A stretch of 64,000 nt of DNA from Chitinispirillaceae bacterium (GTDB taxonomy: Bacteria; Fibrobacterota; Chitinivibrionia; Chitinivibrionales; Chitinispirillaceae), in contig JAFGIN010000017.1 of assembly GCA_016929595.1 (NCBI GenBank), positions 1-64,000 on the forward strand, read 5' to 3'. The position numbers were made by a program, and so were the translations under genes. Shown piece by piece: positions 63,128 through 64,000 of this stretch. Under the pieces are notes generated by a model that ran no database searches, had not been told where the DNA came from, and was given only the letters and a program-made list of their open reading frames with translations. Position 1 is the first letter of the stretch. Every line of letters begins with the position of its first letter.

Positions 63128-64000
63128 ATGATTCTGAAAAAGTTCGGATGTGGTATTAGACTTTCATTCTTTCTTGCATGTATTACCATTACTTCGCATG
63201 CGTTAGTACCCAATCCAATTGTTTCCAGAAATAAACCAATTTACGGCTCACCATCTTCTAATATTGGAAAACTTATAAATGGTAAATTTGGGGATACCTG
63301 GAGTGTGAATAATGGTTCCTGGGTAGCAATTAAAGTGGGTGGAAACTATTCGAAGATTTTAATCAACTGGAATAATACCGGCGGTTCGTGGTCTGATTCG
63401 ATTGCTGCTGCAACATCGTGTAAGAGCGGATTAAGCATGCCGGTCGATTACGACATTCTTTCGTCTTCAAATTCAACAAACGGAACAGATGGCGACTGGA
63501 ATCCCTTACTGTCAATTAGAAGAAACACTGTTACAGCCAGGGCTCATTCTATAGATTTTAATAATGCACAATGGGTAAAAATGGCCATAATAAAAGGTGG
63601 CGGGCTCCTCGATGAAGTTGAGGTGTTTGATATTACAGACGGATATGATGACACATGGTTTTTTCCCGGCACAAGCATTACCGCTGTATCTTACAAGTCG
63701 ACTGTACCAGCAAAGAATTTTGCAGACCTTATCACCGAATCTCACCCTTCGTTCTCACCGGCGATTATTCGAGGTGGAATCGGCTGTATTAACAGTACTA
63801 CAATGGCAAACGATATCTCAAAATATCTTGACATGGCCAGAAATATGAAGTACTGGGCTATCGAAATGGGAACGAATGATGCCTGGGGGGGAAGTAACTC
63901 CAATGTTGCAACATACAGGAAAAATATACAATTAATAATCGATTCCTGTAAGGCGAACAATATCCATCCCATAATTGCCCGAATTATTGGTACCGATTCT
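63128..64000 (+). CDS. Secreted SGNH/GDSL esterase, partial (runs off the window)
   Basis: An ATG at 63128, behind ACAGGAG, opens a frame of 291 codons with no stop before the window edge. It encodes a signal peptide (LSFFLACITITSHA), an N-terminal beta-rich carbohydrate-binding-like domain (FGDTWSVNNGSWVAIKVGGNY, about 55-160) and the start of an SGNH hydrolase: WFFPGTSIT carries the nucleophile Ser in block I, but the usual GDS is GTS here; IRGGIGC is block II; and MGTNDAW is the GxND block III. Block V (DxxH) lies outside the window. Likely a deacetylase for plant polysaccharides, in operon with the GH5 gene. Confidence 0.82.
   Translation, partial: MILKKFGCGIRLSFFLACITITSHALVPNPIVSRNKPIYGSPSSNIGKLINGKFGDTWSVNNGSWVAIKVGGNYSKILINWNNTGGSWSDSIAAATSCKSGLSMPVDYDILSSSNSTNGTDGDWNPLLSIRRNTVTARAHSIDFNNAQWVKMAIIKGGGLLDEVEVFDITDGYDDTWFFPGTSITAVSYKSTVPAKNFADLITESHPSFSPAIIRGGIGCINSTTMANDISKYLDMARNMKYWAIEMGTNDAWGGSNSNVATYRKNIQLIIDSCKANNIHPIIARIIGTDS

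Overview
The window (about 41% GC by eye, gene-dense) looks like a chromosomal segment of a polysaccharide-degrading member of the Fibrobacterota (Chitinispirillum/Chitinivibrio-like). Reasons: a TIGR02147-type regulator, a family typical of Fibrobacter relatives; secreted glycoside hydrolases (GH8, GH5) and esterases, several ending in 'DLxGKxx...GxYxx'-type C-terminal tails; and lipoproteins beginning C-S-x-x-P-L-A-G-N-G-T. The assignment is inferred from protein families. No rRNA, tRNA or CRISPR array was seen.

Layout. 0-2.6 kb (minus): rsgA translationally coupled to a MerR-methyltransferase fusion. 3.4-20.5 kb (plus): an apparent biosynthesis and export cluster. It holds a BtrH/C39-like protein, two ABC half-exporters around a membrane-fusion protein and a TolC-like protein, an acyl carrier protein, an ATP-grasp ligase, a Gfo/Idh/MocA oxidoreductase, three radical-SAM/SPASM enzymes and three (putative) glycosyltransferases. 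ACP + ATP-grasp + BtrH-like protein recalls the BtrI/BtrJ/BtrH logic of butirosin assembly, so the cluster may build a carrier-bound amino-acyl product, modify and glycosylate it, and export it. 20.6-24.6 kb: GH8 glucanase, CE1-like esterase and another alpha/beta hydrolase, with repeat elements and gene remnants between them. 25.3-27.2 kb: three small secreted proteins. 27.3-34.2 kb (plus): a coupled signalling operon of TPR/beta-barrel protein, TPR lipoprotein, membrane Ser/Thr kinase, FHA-GAF-sigma54 activator and dual-receiver HD-GYP protein.

34.2-38.9 kb (minus): a 906-residue protein with an Hcp-like (type VI secretion tube) N-terminus fused to an OmpA-like domain carrying a peptidoglycan-binding insert, followed by three small, mostly membrane-associated genes, which resembles an effector/immunity locus. 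39-40.4 kb: a Sel1-repeat remnant and a lipoprotein with a caspase-like His/Cys pair. 40.8-57.4 kb (plus): five end-to-end coupled genes: a two-HKD phospholipase-D protein, a DUF6603-type protein and three very large or large proteins of unknown function (1023, 2123 and 595 residues). This operon and the Hcp fusion are the most likely undescribed systems here. 57.4-58.4 kb: an MnmH/SelU-like protein whose rhodanese half lacks the catalytic Cys motif. 58.6-60.7 kb (minus): TIGR02147 regulator coupled to a carbohydrate-binding-like lipoprotein. 61.1-64.0 kb (plus): multidomain GH5 mannanase/cellulase and the first 291 codons of an SGNH esterase that runs off the window.

Three short inverted-repeat elements lie in intergenic DNA, two of them diverged copies of one family, and a 24-bp palindrome sits at the left edge. 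All functions are read from motifs by eye, with no database search.
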